The notes under the pieces are model-generated. The model worked only from the letters and a program-made list of their open reading frames with translations, was not told where the DNA came from and did not search any database. Below are positions 28,401-42,029 of a DNA stretch of 64,000 nucleotides, in pieces (the first letter of the stretch is position 1; each line of letters begins with the position of its first letter). Both the position numbers and the translations under genes were made by a program. This DNA comes from Tubulanus polymorphus. Taxonomy: Eukaryota; Nemertea; Palaeonemertea; Tubulaniformes; Tubulanidae. The stretch is from the NCBI RefSeq assembly GCF_964204645.1, contig NC_134025.1:21294001-21358000 (forward strand). Reading direction: 5' to 3'.

Positions 28401-31400
28401 TAAGCCGATGGTATTCCTATTCAGTGATACACAGGTACATCGTTTTAGAGAACTGTCAAGCTTTTATAAGCCCACTTGGGACTTTAGTCCCAGCAGGCTA
28501 TTGCGTTCACTTTTCGTCCGTCCGTAGACGGAATCCAGTTATTTTGGGAAGTTCTGAAGACGCTTCAATGTAATGTCTTGATATTTGGGTTACACATTTA
28601 TCTACCCTAGACACATCTTCAGCCCAAAAACTGGCCCTGTCAGAATCAAGATGGCCGACTGGCAGCGATTGTTGTTCGCCAAAATCAGCACTTTTTACAC
28701 TTTTTTTAACTTTTTGAGGGAAATTTTGAAGACGCTTTGATCAATTACCTTGATCTTTCATTTATATTTGATACCCCAAAGGACCCATCAGCTTAAGAAA
28801 AATTGGGTCGATTGAAGATGGCCGTCCTATGACCTTTTTAGTGCCCAAAAATGTCAATTTTGGCTGGAATTCTGGGTCCTGTAGCTTCCTACTGGTTTGC
28901 CATTTCTCATTGCAATTTGTGATGGGTATTCTTTGGAAAGGGATGTTTTATACCTGAGACAGGTATTCTTGATCAGCCAATTATGACGCAATTGGCGGCC
29001 ATCTTGGTGTCATCAGTACTCATTCATAGGTGGGAAAAGTTTTTCCACATTATATTGATACCTAAGCATATTGTGTTACTACAATCAATTGGAAAGTTGT
29101 AGCCCATGACGTGCTCTATGATTTTGGTGAGTTTCAAGGTCATTGGTTATTGTATATGGCCACCAGGGGCGTTGAATAATACAATAACTTAGTATTTCTA
29201 TATTATATTTGAACCTATGCATATTTTGTAACCACAATCAATTGCAAAGTTGTAGCTCATGACATCGTCTATGATTGTGGTAAGTTTTAAGGACATAAGT
29301 TATTCTGTAAGGTCACCAGGGGGCGTTGAATAATAGAATAACTTAGTATTTCCCTATTAGATTGGTACCTAGGCATATTTTGTTACCATGATCAATTGCA
29401 AAGTTGTAGTTCATGACATGTTCCATGATTGTGGTGAGTTTCAAGGTCATTGGGTTTAGCATATGGTCACCAGGGGACGTTGAATGGTAACGCAACTTAG
29501 TATTTCCGTATTAGATTGGTAACGAGGCATACTTTGTTATCACAATCAATTACAAGGTCATTGGTGGGTTTCAAGGTCATTGGTTTTTGTATATGGTCAC
29601 CAGGGGGCATTGAATATCGAAATTGTTAGATTGTTCAGCATTGAAAAACCACTTCCCAAGTGGGCATGGTGTCCCTGGACCCCTAGTTCGGAAATGGACT
29701 GACTGCTTCTAATAGAGTTAAGTTTGCTTGATAAAGATTTTTTCGCTGTTCTCTATTTGTTGTATACAAAAAGGCAATAATAAGCTAAAAGTATGGGTAT
29801 TGTCCCTGGATAGATTCCATTAAAAACATGTAAAAAAACAGACCCTTGTTCATATCCTTGTTCATACACCCACAATCATTCTATATTCCTTGAGTATATA
29901 CCGTAAGGTACATTAACATTGATTCACAGATTGATTCATGATATAGGCCTATGACAGAATACTCTGAAATAAGATGAGAATGATTTCTGAATTCATATGT
30001 GTGGTTGGTTTTCTGTATTCAGATTAAAAGTGAAAGTTTCCTGGAGGATTTGAACAATATTTTGAATTCCGGCGATGTACCAAACATCTACGCACTGGAC
30101 GAACTCGATCAACTTTACACGGCTATGAAGCCGATCGTTCAAGATATGGGCCTTCAACCTACGAAAACGAATCTGTTTTCGGCTTATACGAAACGAGTTC
30201 GTAGTAATCTGCATACAGTCATTGCAATGAGGTACATTTCTTCTCTCCACTAAATCTATCCTACTGCAGAAATATTTTGTTGCGCCGTGGGGACATATCC
30301 AAGATGTATACCAGTACATGTGTATCATTTATTCTGTGCCAGGTTTCCAAAGGGTTTAATGGTCCTTTTTGAATAGGTAGCTGCCTCCATATATACCACA
30401 ACAAATTGATTTTGTGTTACCTATTTGGAGGCAGCTATCCTTTCTCGAAGAGTCTTCAAGCAATAAACTTATTAATATGTCGTAACAACCCTGTAGATAA
30501 ATATGTCTCACCTGTTAGGCAAGATTACAAAATACCCGATACTCAAATGTTGTTGTGATCCGATTGTTTCAGTCCTATTGGAGAAGTATTTCGAGCTCGA
30601 TTGCGTCAGTTCCCGGCGCTAGTAAACTGTTGTACAATCGATTGGTTTAGTGAATGGCCTCAGGACGCGTTGCAATCGGTGGCTCTGCGTTTCCTCAACG
30701 ATATTCCTGATTTGGATACAACCGACGATGTCATGGATGGCCTGGTAAGTTTGAGACTTCCAAAAGAAAATGATTGCAGAATATTTTGATAATATGCCTA
30801 TGCCTAGTTTGATATTATTGTATTCAATTACTGGACAATTCTATAGAATGGTAACATGGTAGTATTTCACTTAATCAATGGGATATTTGCGAAATTAATC
30901 ACTTGACTGACCACAAGGTGGCAAGACACCGATAGTTAAAACCTGTTATTAATTGCATGTTATTTTAGTAGAACAAATTTTATCTTTTATACGAATTATA
31001 ATCTGTATCCTCTGTACCATTGCACTGTAGAGTAGTCATTAAAGTAATGTTAAACCTCTCCGTAAGAAACACCTCCACCGTGAACATTTTGCCCAGAACA
31101 ATAGTAAAGGCATTCTTTGTAGAGAGGTTTTACTGAGTTACAAATATAACAAATTGATTTGTGATTCTACCTTTCGAATTCGTCTATATATATACCATCA
31201 AATATGTCTTCAACAATGCTCATGAAATTTATTTGCTATTTATTTAGGTGAAAATGTGCCAAGAAATACATCAATCAGTTTTGCAAAATTCCCTGTCGTT
31301 CAAAGCCGAATTGTCCCGTCACGTCTACGTCACTCCGACCAGCTATCTGGAATTACTGGGCATATTCTCAAAGCTAATATCTATTAAGAAGACGGAACTG

Positions 31401-34400
31401 GCTACAGCGAACAAGAGAACAAAAACCGGTTTAGACAAGGTTGTTTATCAAATCCAACCTATGTTTTTTCTGCCCCTTTGTCATTGTCCCATGCAGGGAT
31501 TCTGATGGAATTATGAGACTGCCACAGTATGAAACCCTGCCTAATTTGACACTTGAGATGCTTAACTTTTCTTCGCATATAATGCATCATCAGCAATAAA
31601 CAACAGGAAAATCTACAACAGTAAACCAGTTACTGAGGCAGGGTTTTATGGAGTGGTAGATTCTCGATGCTATCAATTTGAATCCTTGCTTAGGGAGGAT
31701 ATAACTTTCTGTATATCGATCAAATTCAAATGCCATACTGCAGTATGAACCCATTGTCTTCGGTTATTAATTGTAGTTGCTCGCGACAGCAGAAGAAGTA
31801 ACAAAACTTCAAGAAGAACTAGAAACAATGAGTCCCCTTTTGGAAGAGGCGGTCAAAGAGTCGATCAGCACTATGGAGCAGATTTCTAAAGACACGGTAA
31901 GGAAAACATCATTTCGAAGAATTCATTATTACCACCCCTCTGAACCAAAGCATCAAAGCCATTTTAACTTGAAATTGGCAACACTTGTTTCTTTATTTAC
32001 ATTGAATGAATTATCTGACAACGCCATTTTCACATGACTGATATCCAGCCTCAGGCTTATGTATCAATTATAAACATATATCTGCTTGATTTTAGTTCTA
32101 AATTTTAATTAGTTAACCGAATGATCATGTCATCTAAAAACATATTTTTCTTTATTTCAGGTGGTTGCGGAACAAACGAAATCAATTGTTCAAAAACAGG
32201 AAGCTGAAGCCACGAAAAAAGCTGAAGAATCTCAAGCAATCGCAGATGACGCCCAGAGGGACCTCGATGAAGCTCTTCCTGCCTTGGTACGCTTATAAAT
32301 TATTACTTTAAAAACATTTGAATCATTTAGCTGTTTTTTGTATCTCATTATGCAGTTGACTGTGTCATTGAAGTTTACTGTGACTAATTCAGCTGGGGTA
32401 TTCAAATTATATTGATGGATGATCTAAACTGCTTTGTATTATTAAAAATTCATAGATACTATGGATGTACTTTTAGGATGCCGCTTTGGCTAGTTTGAAA
32501 TCTTTGAACAAGAATGATGTTATAGAAGTAAGGGCTATGCAACGTCCTCCAGATGGTGTAAGAATGGTCATTGAGGCAGTGTGTATTATGAAATCTGTAA
32601 AACCGAAGAAAGTTGCTGGTGACAAGGTATGTCATCCCCTTCTTTATTTCCATAGTTGAAGTTGATCAACTGTTACTAATGCAAAAATAGGCTTAGGTCA
32701 GCTTGTGATACCTGAACTGTGATATCCAGCCATTTGCCAGATCTGCAAACTAGAAAAAAAACTCTGATCCAATGGGTGTGTATTTTGACTAGAATTATGT
32801 TTATTACCGTTAAGGAGTGTTGCTAGTGCCAGTGCTTCAATTTGAGTTTGGAAGAGATGCATCACAAACCATACCTAAGCTTACACTCTTTAAAAGATTA
32901 CTGCAAAAAAAACTTGCTAATTATCGGTGAAATACATTCTTATATTTTCCTTTCTTACCGAGCCTAAAATGTTACATACTAATAAGCAGTAGGATACCTA
33001 TTCATATTTTCCCTTTTAGCCGGGTCAAAAAATTGATGATTACTGGGAAGTTGGAAAAGCTCTACTGCAAGATCCTGGTAAATTCTTGGAGAGTTTGTTC
33101 AAATATGATCGAGACAATATTCCCGACCAGGCGATACAAAAGATTCAACCATACATCGATAATGAAGCATTCCAGCCAGCTGCAATTGCAAAGGTAATTT
33201 CCTGAGTATCGGTGACCCCCTTGTATGGATAAACTGTTAACCTCGGTATAGTTTCCTGTGATAATGTGTATCAGCCGAACTGAGCCCTTCACATTTCAGG
33301 AGCCTGTTTCACGATATGAAATTGTCATTATCAATTTCCACACTATCAGCTTAATTTCAATGACCTCAACATCTATAATTGATCATGATGTGCTTGGCAA
33401 TTCTGGGGCCCCTAATCATAATTTTGATTCATAAAATTTTTTCGGGGTCTTTTAGATTACCGGTGTATGAGAACCCATTCATACGATGCGCCGTTTTGTT
33501 CAATTTGCTATTTCAATTATGCTTCATAGGTTTCAAAAGCTTGTACGTCGATCTGTCAGTGGGTCAGGGCTATGCACAAATTCCACTTCGTGTCGAAGGC
33601 CGTAGCTCCGAAACGCGCCGCTCTTCAACAAGCGCAAGCCGAGTTAGCGGAGACGCAGAAAGAGCTCGAAGCGGCTATGACTCGACTGCGGGAAGTCGAG
33701 GAGGGTATCGCGACGCTGCAGGCGAAATACGAAGATTGCGTGAACAAGAAAGAAGAATTGGAGAGAAAGTGTAAAGAATGCGAGGAGAGATTAGTTCGCG
33801 CTGACAAGGTAGGAAAAAGAAGATACAAAAAGAGATGCATATAGATATAGATATACCAGTAGTTATTTCAGCGACTATAGGTATCTCATCATTTTTAATT
33901 TAACTTTATTTGCTATAGCTTATTGGTGGTCTTGGAGATGAGAAAGTGAGATGGCAAGAATCTGTGGAACGACTAAGCTATATGTTAGACAACATTGTTG
34001 GCGATATCCTTGTAGCAGCTGGAAGTATTGCATACCTTGGGCCGTTTAGTGTAAGTGTTTTATGACTGTTTGAACCCACATGCCCTCTCTCCACCCAGGA
34101 GCACTGACTCCCGAGTACAACATTGTTCCAACTTGGATTTTGCTTCCCTGCAAAATTGTACACGCTTCGAGTATAGGCTAGGGCTAACAATACTATGAGT
34201 GTGAGTGCTTTGTAAAGCATGCAGTTCCACAGTTGGACTCAACTCTTCATCATCATTTTAACAATCAAATTCAACTTGCACTATGGAACTGAGTCCTATA
34301 TGGCCGAGCTGGTTTAGCACTATGTAATGCGGATGATTATCATTTAGAGGGCGTTACTTTCAGGGCGAATACCGACACAAGATGATGTCGAATTGGAACG

Positions 34401-37400
34401 AAGAGTTAACTACGTTCAGCGTGCCACATACTAGCGATCCGACTTTGGTGTCAGTTCTCAGCGATCCGGTGAAAATTCGTAGTTGGCAGATTGCCGGCTT
34501 GCCGAAAGATAACCTCTCAGTTGAGAATGGCGTCGTCGTACAGTACTCACAACGCTGGCCTCTGTTCATCGATCCACAAGGACAAGCGAATAAATGGGTC
34601 AAAAATCTGGTAAGCATTTCATGCTGTTCAGTATCAAATGGCACAGCTTCTTACTACACCCGCTGACTGTACAGCATATGTGACAAATTATTTATTGTTA
34701 ATGCATTTTGACACTGGCTGCAATCAACATTACCATCAGTATATATTGTTTCAATTTAACTTCAGACCAGGAATCAGTTTTATAGATCACATTTAACTTT
34801 AACCTGGGGCTACTTCTATGGACTGGTATTAACTTAAACATTTAGGCGAGCTCAATTCATAGATACCTGATGGTTTTCGGTGTCGACTCATATTTTTCGT
34901 TTGAATATTATCTTTAGGAAAGAGACAATGGACTTGATGTGATCAAACTGTCCGATCGGGATTTCCTCAGAAGTTTGGAGAATGCTGTACGATTTGGCAA
35001 ACCGTGTTTGTTAGAGAATATCGGAGAAGAACTTGACCCTGCACTGGAGCCAATTCTGCTCAAACAGGTATGTATGTGTATATTGAATTTACTGGACAGT
35101 TGAGGTTCAATTTGACTCAGAGGATAGGTTTAGCTTTTGAGTCAAAATCCAGGTTCATTTCTGAGTCCTAAACCCTAGAGTAGAATCTTTGCTCCCAACT
35201 GTTGAGCTGGTTCCCTACATTCAGCAGGTTTTAGGAACGCAAGTAAAAGAGTTCTGTTCATGGTATATATTCTCTTAAAGAGAGCATAACCATTCTTGAT
35301 CTTTTACCGGTATATTATTTAGTGTGTCCCTTACAACCCCACCATACCTGCTGAATGAAGCAGGAGGCTTAAACTTTGAAATTGGAAAATGGAGAACAAA
35401 ATATATATGAATTGCCAAATTTTGAAAATATTTGGTTTAACCCTTTCAGTGTGTCTACACCGCAGTGCAGTGTATAAATCAGTGATGGATTTAGCTAGTA
35501 TGCCGCACTGTGGTGTATTTATGTAATTAGTAACTAGGTTTTATCTCTATTGAAAGATGGCAGAACTGTCAAACATAGTGAAATATTAGTAACTAACGAT
35601 AAACCGCGCCGTGGTGTAGATGCACCATAGTGGTATTCTTGTTATTCAACATACTAGGGTGGAAATATTAAAAATTTTCAAATTATCTCCAGCACTATAG
35701 GGTATTGAATAGTCAGCGCTGAAAGGGTTAAGTACATAATATAAATGGAAATTGTCAGTTTCAGTTAAGGGTAATAATCTTTAATCAAACATGAACCGAT
35801 AAGCCACTGATTTAGTTTAACCGACTAAATACATTTTCTGCAGCTAAATCAATATATTTTTTCTTACAGACATTTAAACAATCCGGTAGTACGGTGATAA
35901 AACTTGGTGACGCTGTGATTCCCTATCACGACGACTTTAAATTCTACATCACGACGAAACTCCCAAATCCACATTACACACCAGAAATCTCTACCAAAGT
36001 CACCTTAGTGAACTTCACTTTATCACCGAGGTGAGTATTGTCAATCTTCTGTTGATGATTTGTTTCAGATTCCTGATATGCGAAACAAGTTAACTCTTGG
36101 CACGACTTAAAATGAAAAAATCTGTGTTTCGAATTATATATTTCATCAAAATCATTTCATGTCATTATTTTTGATTCAATGGTTATACCATGTAGTATAT
36201 TACCAGTTTTATACATTGTACAATATTTGATGATGTGTTAGTGTTTCACAACCTTTACATGAATTGAATAATTTTTCTAGGTCTCGTATGTTCATAGACT
36301 AGGTTAATCTTCTTAATGATTCATTTTGAGAGGCGCAGTGGCAAAAGGGTTTAAACAATCAGAAACCTGACTGAGTTTCTTCTCTGGGCCCGGTTCCACA
36401 GTTGTAAGTTAGAGTTAACTCAGAGTTAAAGTTAGTTCATGTTCTAACTCTAGAGTCAAATTTAACTCAGAACTGAGGAACTGGGTCCAGGTCTCTACTC
36501 ACAAAATAGCAAAAAAGATACCTTGAATCTGTGAATAATGAGGGATGCAAATACTTTTCAGAAAATATAATAATTTCATTTTTCATTCTCTGTAACAGTG
36601 GTTTAGAAGATCAGCTGTTGGGTATTGTAGTCGCCGAAGAGCGTCCAGATCTGGAAGAAGCCAAAAATCAGTTGATCGTCAGCAACGCTAAGATGAAGAA
36701 CGAGCTGAAGGAAATCGAAGATAAGATTCTAGCCCGATTATCGGCGTCTGAAGGCAGTCCTGTCGATGATATCGATCTTATTAACGTACTGGAGGCATCG
36801 AAGATCAAATCTGCAGAAATCAAGGTATAATATTTTAAAATCATCATAATTGAAACACTGAATAATGAAACAATTTAAATTGTCTTGATTAAGCTGATTT
36901 TGATATGAATCTACATCAAGTTATTAACTGAAAAAGTCCTATGATTACCATTGAGTTATGCTGAAGATTTTATAGAATTTTCAATCATTTGTTGGAATGC
37001 AATATATTTAGTATCCACTATCGCCATGTTTTGGGACTCCCGTGGATTTATCAAGTAGAGTTTGTTTAATTTCATAAATTCGGATGAAATTGAACAGTTT
37101 TGTATGATGGTGCTCAGAAGATTTGTTAAATTATAAACCGACTTAATGATCTATATGGGAAATCCAGCTAAAGCTTTGACACCCGTATTTCCCAAGTTTT
37201 TAACTTACCAGAACACTTGAGACCTGACTATCACTTCACTTTCACTTAATACACTCTTTGGGGCTCAATTCAACTAAAAATATTGAAAAATATGCATGAA
37301 ATCAGATTCATTTCTAGTTTATCTTACATCAAAACTACTATTTTTCGTGTTAAATCACTCTCATTTGTGTTGAAAACTACCAAAAATAAGTGACACAAAG

Positions 37401-40400
37401 TCAGTCAATCAGTTCTAAATGTATGACTTATTTCACTAAGACGGGAACTTCATGATTTGTTTATTCACTTTTGGATCTATTGATTACATTTTTAGGCTAA
37501 AGTTGTGGTAGCCGAACAAACAGAGTTGGATATCGACGAAACTCGTAGTAAATACATCCCCGTCGCGGTGAATACTCAGATTCTGTTCTTCTGCGTCGCC
37601 GATCTCGCTAGCATAGATCCTATGTACCAGTATTCGTTGGAATGGTTCATCTCTATTTTCCTCAGCGGAATTGCCAATGCTGAACGATCAGGTATAAATA
37701 ACTAAATTGGCTTTCAAGACCGCTAATAGGCTATGGGAGCCTAAAAATTCAGTTCAAAGTTGATCGAGAATGAACTTATTTTTACAATGTAAAATTGACT
37801 GTTCATCATGCGTCTGGCCGGATAGCTGGTGTTGTGGATCCCCATTGTCTTTAAAATGAATCATGTGAAACCATGTTATGTATTTACTGCCGCATTTCAA
37901 TATCTCCAACACAGAGGTGCTTTGATTTAAACGTATAATATGGTTTCTTTCAGAAAATCTGCCCCAGCGAATCATAAACATCAACGATTACTTCACGTAC
38001 AGTCTGTACAGTAACGTTTGCCGTAGTTTGTTTGAAAAACACAAACTGCTCTTCGCCTTCTTATTGACAACTCGAATCATGCAACACGACGGGAAGATCA
38101 ATATGGTATGATAACTGATGAACTTGAGCTTGAAAAAAGAATCGCTCATTTGCGTAGGCTATTAGTGTTGGACAAGAGGAATTTGCGGAAATTTCTAGAT
38201 GAATTACTCATGTTGAGATCTAGGGCATGAAGCCATTAGGACCAAAAATGCACATAATTAGAAATGCATTTACATGTTCATGTATTGTTTACTACACTAA
38301 AAAAGGTTTTCATATATATTGTATCTTATATCAAATACTTAATGTACCAGGTGCCAGTTGCTCAAAAGCTGGTTAGAATTAACCAGTGTCATGACATTGT
38401 GACAATCAAAAGTTACTATGGCATTTATCCGCCAGTTATCTTCAACCAACTTTTGAGCAACTGGCCCCAGAATTTCACTGAGCACTTGCCTATCTGTTTT
38501 GCTAATTTGTTTTAATCGAATGAACTGTGTCCGATTATGGGTCTGATGTTCATCCGATTATGGTCTGATGTTAATCGTAGAAGATACATTTTCTATTCGT
38601 TGAATTATTGTAGGATGAATGGCGATTCTTGCTAGCTGGAGGAACCTCCAAACCAAAGGAAATTGAGAATCCCGCACCAGATTGGGTTTCGGACAGAATC
38701 TGGGGTGATATTCTTACACTAGGTGCTCTTGATGCATTTTCCGAATTTCCTGAAGACTTTCAGAATAACGTTGAAGGATTCAAGAAAATATTTGATAGTC
38801 CAGAGCCACACAGGTAAAGGGCGTTTCGGACATTTCCCACTTGGCATATACATATCTCTTGTATCTCGTTTGCCCCTGGGTAGTTTCCTTTGGTACCTGT
38901 CCCTGTAAAATGTCAAGTACCAGTATCCTGAATTACCAGTTCAGGACCTAGAAGTCAAGTGTAGATCGCAAATTCAGGAGAAAACGGGGTATAAGAAGTT
39001 TTACCTTTTTACCTAATCACACTATTCTACAATTCAACTTGTGTAGGGAAGAGTTGCCTGGAAATTGGAAGGAGCGCTTAGACAACTTTCAAAAGATTAT
39101 AGTCCTCCGATGTTTACGAGCTGATAAAGTTACAAACGGGATGCAGGATTTTGTTGCGACTGAACTCGGTCAGCGTTTCATTGAACCACAGGTAATGTGT
39201 GACAATTTGGTTGAAGAAATCTGTAAATTCATTTATAAAGCCCCCTCTGTATACTCCTGGTACCTACAAGCTCTTCCATACTAGCTATGAAGTCTATAAA
39301 CACCACAGGCTTAACTATTATTCGAAAACAAGTCATTCAGTCTTAGCAAGTATCCCAAAGTTTTTGAAACGCAGGATGTCAAAAAAGGCAGTTTGAAGGC
39401 TAATCTAGTAAGATAACTGAAGATTTTGATACACACATAATTTCTTTTCCAAAATATTAATGAACTATATAGTATATCTTTGTTAGCTATTTTTCAACGC
39501 AACGATGGCATATTGCGACATATAATGATAATAACTACTTTAACATAAACATACTGTGAATACAATATTTTAGATCTAAACTAAAGGCTTGAGTCATGTG
39601 GAAATATTCTAATGTTATGTTATGTTCTATCTTGCAGACGGCTGATCTGAGTTTGGTGTATAAAGACTCCTCTCCGACCACTCCTCTTATATTCGTTTTG
39701 TCAGTCGGTACAGATCCGGCTGTAGATCTGTACAAGTTTGCTGAGGAAATGAGGTTTTCAAAGAAACTTTCTGCTATTTCCCTCGGCCAAGGACAGGTAA
39801 ACATTGTTGAAACCTATACGAAAATATGACAAAAATAACGTTAATTGTGCTGCATGAAATATTGTTGTTTATGTTCAGGGACCAAGAGCGGAAGCATTGA
39901 TGAGAAGTGCAATGGAGCGCGGAAAATGGGTCTTTTTCCAAAATTGTCACTTGGCGCCAAGTTGGATGCCGTCATTAGAACGTCTAGTGGAACAGATCGA
40001 CCCTGATAAGGTAAGAATACGAGGTCAAAGTTGACATTAAACATGTATATCACAAGCCAAATTTAGAAAAGCTTTTTTAAAAATCAGAAAATTTTAAAAA
40101 GAATATGTGATTCTTATCATTGGAAACCTTATACACTGGAAAATTTGTGTATAAAGCTGAAATGTAAATATACATATTTTAATTTTTTTCATGCTTTCAC
40201 TTGTTCCCTCTTTCTTGTAATCAGGTCCATCGCGATTTTCGTCTATGGTTAACCAGTATGCCGAGTCCAAAGTTCCCGGTTTTCATTCTGCAAAACGGCT
40301 CGAAAATGACCGTCGAACCTCCGAGAGGAATCAAAGCAAACTTGCTGAAAACATACGTATCGGTAACGGACGATTTCCTCAACTCGGTCGGCGATAAGGT

Positions 40401-41966
40401 AAATTTCGCAAAAGCGACATATTCCAAACCTACGTACTTAAAATAGAATTTTACTGTTTGGCATGATACTCAATTTCTATAAGGTTACAACCATTCGCTA
40501 CGTAATTTTCCTCATGAGCGATAGTAATTTATCAATTTGAAATGATTAACTTATGCATGGTTTGTTGTTGACAGCACTCACAAAGGGTAAGAGTTGACCA
40601 TATGCTTTGCATATACCTATATATTTATATCAATTCATGTACATGTAGATCTATTAATTATAGCTTTCTACTAAATTGAACCTGTATTTCATAGATCGTA
40701 GATGAGGCCACAGTATTTTTCGGAGGAAGTATGGATGACTAAATTTAGTAAAGTCATCCTCATTTTCTGGAAACCGAAAAAACCAGGGAAATAAACAAAT
40801 TTCAAATTTTCGAAGACATGCATTTCTACTATGAGAATTTTGGGAAATCTTTGTGACATAAATTCAGCTGAAGTTGTATATTCAAATTGATAATGATTCA
40901 GATATTCCTCTATTGAAATTCACGATCAGCTCTTTGAAATATGAATAGAAAAATCCCATTTTGAAATCTATTTACTTTATTATTACTATATTAACTGTAC
41001 CAAAATATTAGATTTTTCAAACTGTGGCCTAGTCGTATCCTATGCTTAGGCTTTCAGAAAACATTGTAAATCATGTAGTATGCCGCCTTCCTATTTACCT
41101 CCAATGCTACATGTTCCAGTCTTATATCCATGATGTTTTTATACATTAATTTAAGCTTTCTGCCTCCTTTTACCTTCCCTTCCCTTATGCTTAGAAAAAT
41201 GATCATTGTTTATTATATATGACACTAGGCCTACTGCTACTACATAGACCTCAAAGTCATAACAATCGTGATCGGGTTGTAGACCTGTAAATTTAAGGTC
41301 GATGAACTAGAAAATCAAAATTAGAATTCTAGAATGGACCCAGTTCCACAGATGTGAGTTAGATTTAACCAGATTGAAATTTGACTCAAAAAATTTGGAA
41401 CTGGGTCCCACTATACAAATGTATATCCTTTTCGAAAGCGCATTTCAAAAGGCAACATTGGTTTTTGTAGTTTTGCGGGTATACACAGGGACCTCATTCT
41501 GGTATTTAGGCTACTTTATAATGATTTCCATGTTATAGAAAAGAGTTCCATAGTTCTGAGATGAAGTTATCATTCTTGATTGGGTAATGTAAAATGAACT
41601 AATTTGATCTGAAGTCACATATTCAATCAATGGAACTGGGTCCATTTTACTGTAAACTGGGTGTAATTCAATTACTCTTAGTTAACAAACACACCAAATT
41701 TTTACCGTAACAATTATTTACATTCATCGAGTTATGAAATTATTTTCAATCTCATCCTTGTAGAATGTTGAATTCCGACATTTGTTGCTGTCGTTGTGTA
41801 TGTACCACGGCGTGACCTTGGAGCGAAGGAAATTCGGCGCTCTCGGCTTCAACATCCCGTACGAGTTCACCGACGGAGATTTACGTATTTGTATCAGTCA
41901 GCTGAAAATGTTCCTCAGTGAATACGAAGATATTCCGTACAAGGTATGAACGATAGGAAATGTGTG

Positions 41967-42029
<63 letters not shown>

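Larger units (their letters stand above)
40399..41763. other. DNAH1 intron, 1.4 kb, repeats only
   Basis: No coding potential. It carries two neighbouring F2 foldback elements (41336-41408 and 41541-41643). The rest is AT-rich sequence with nothing recognisable. Confidence 0.7.

Noticed and set aside
33379-33774. 131-codon [19 protein letters not shown]...
   Set aside because: It runs through intron and across exon 33530-33808 in the wrong frame; the exon's correct frame gives the conserved stalk coiled coil.
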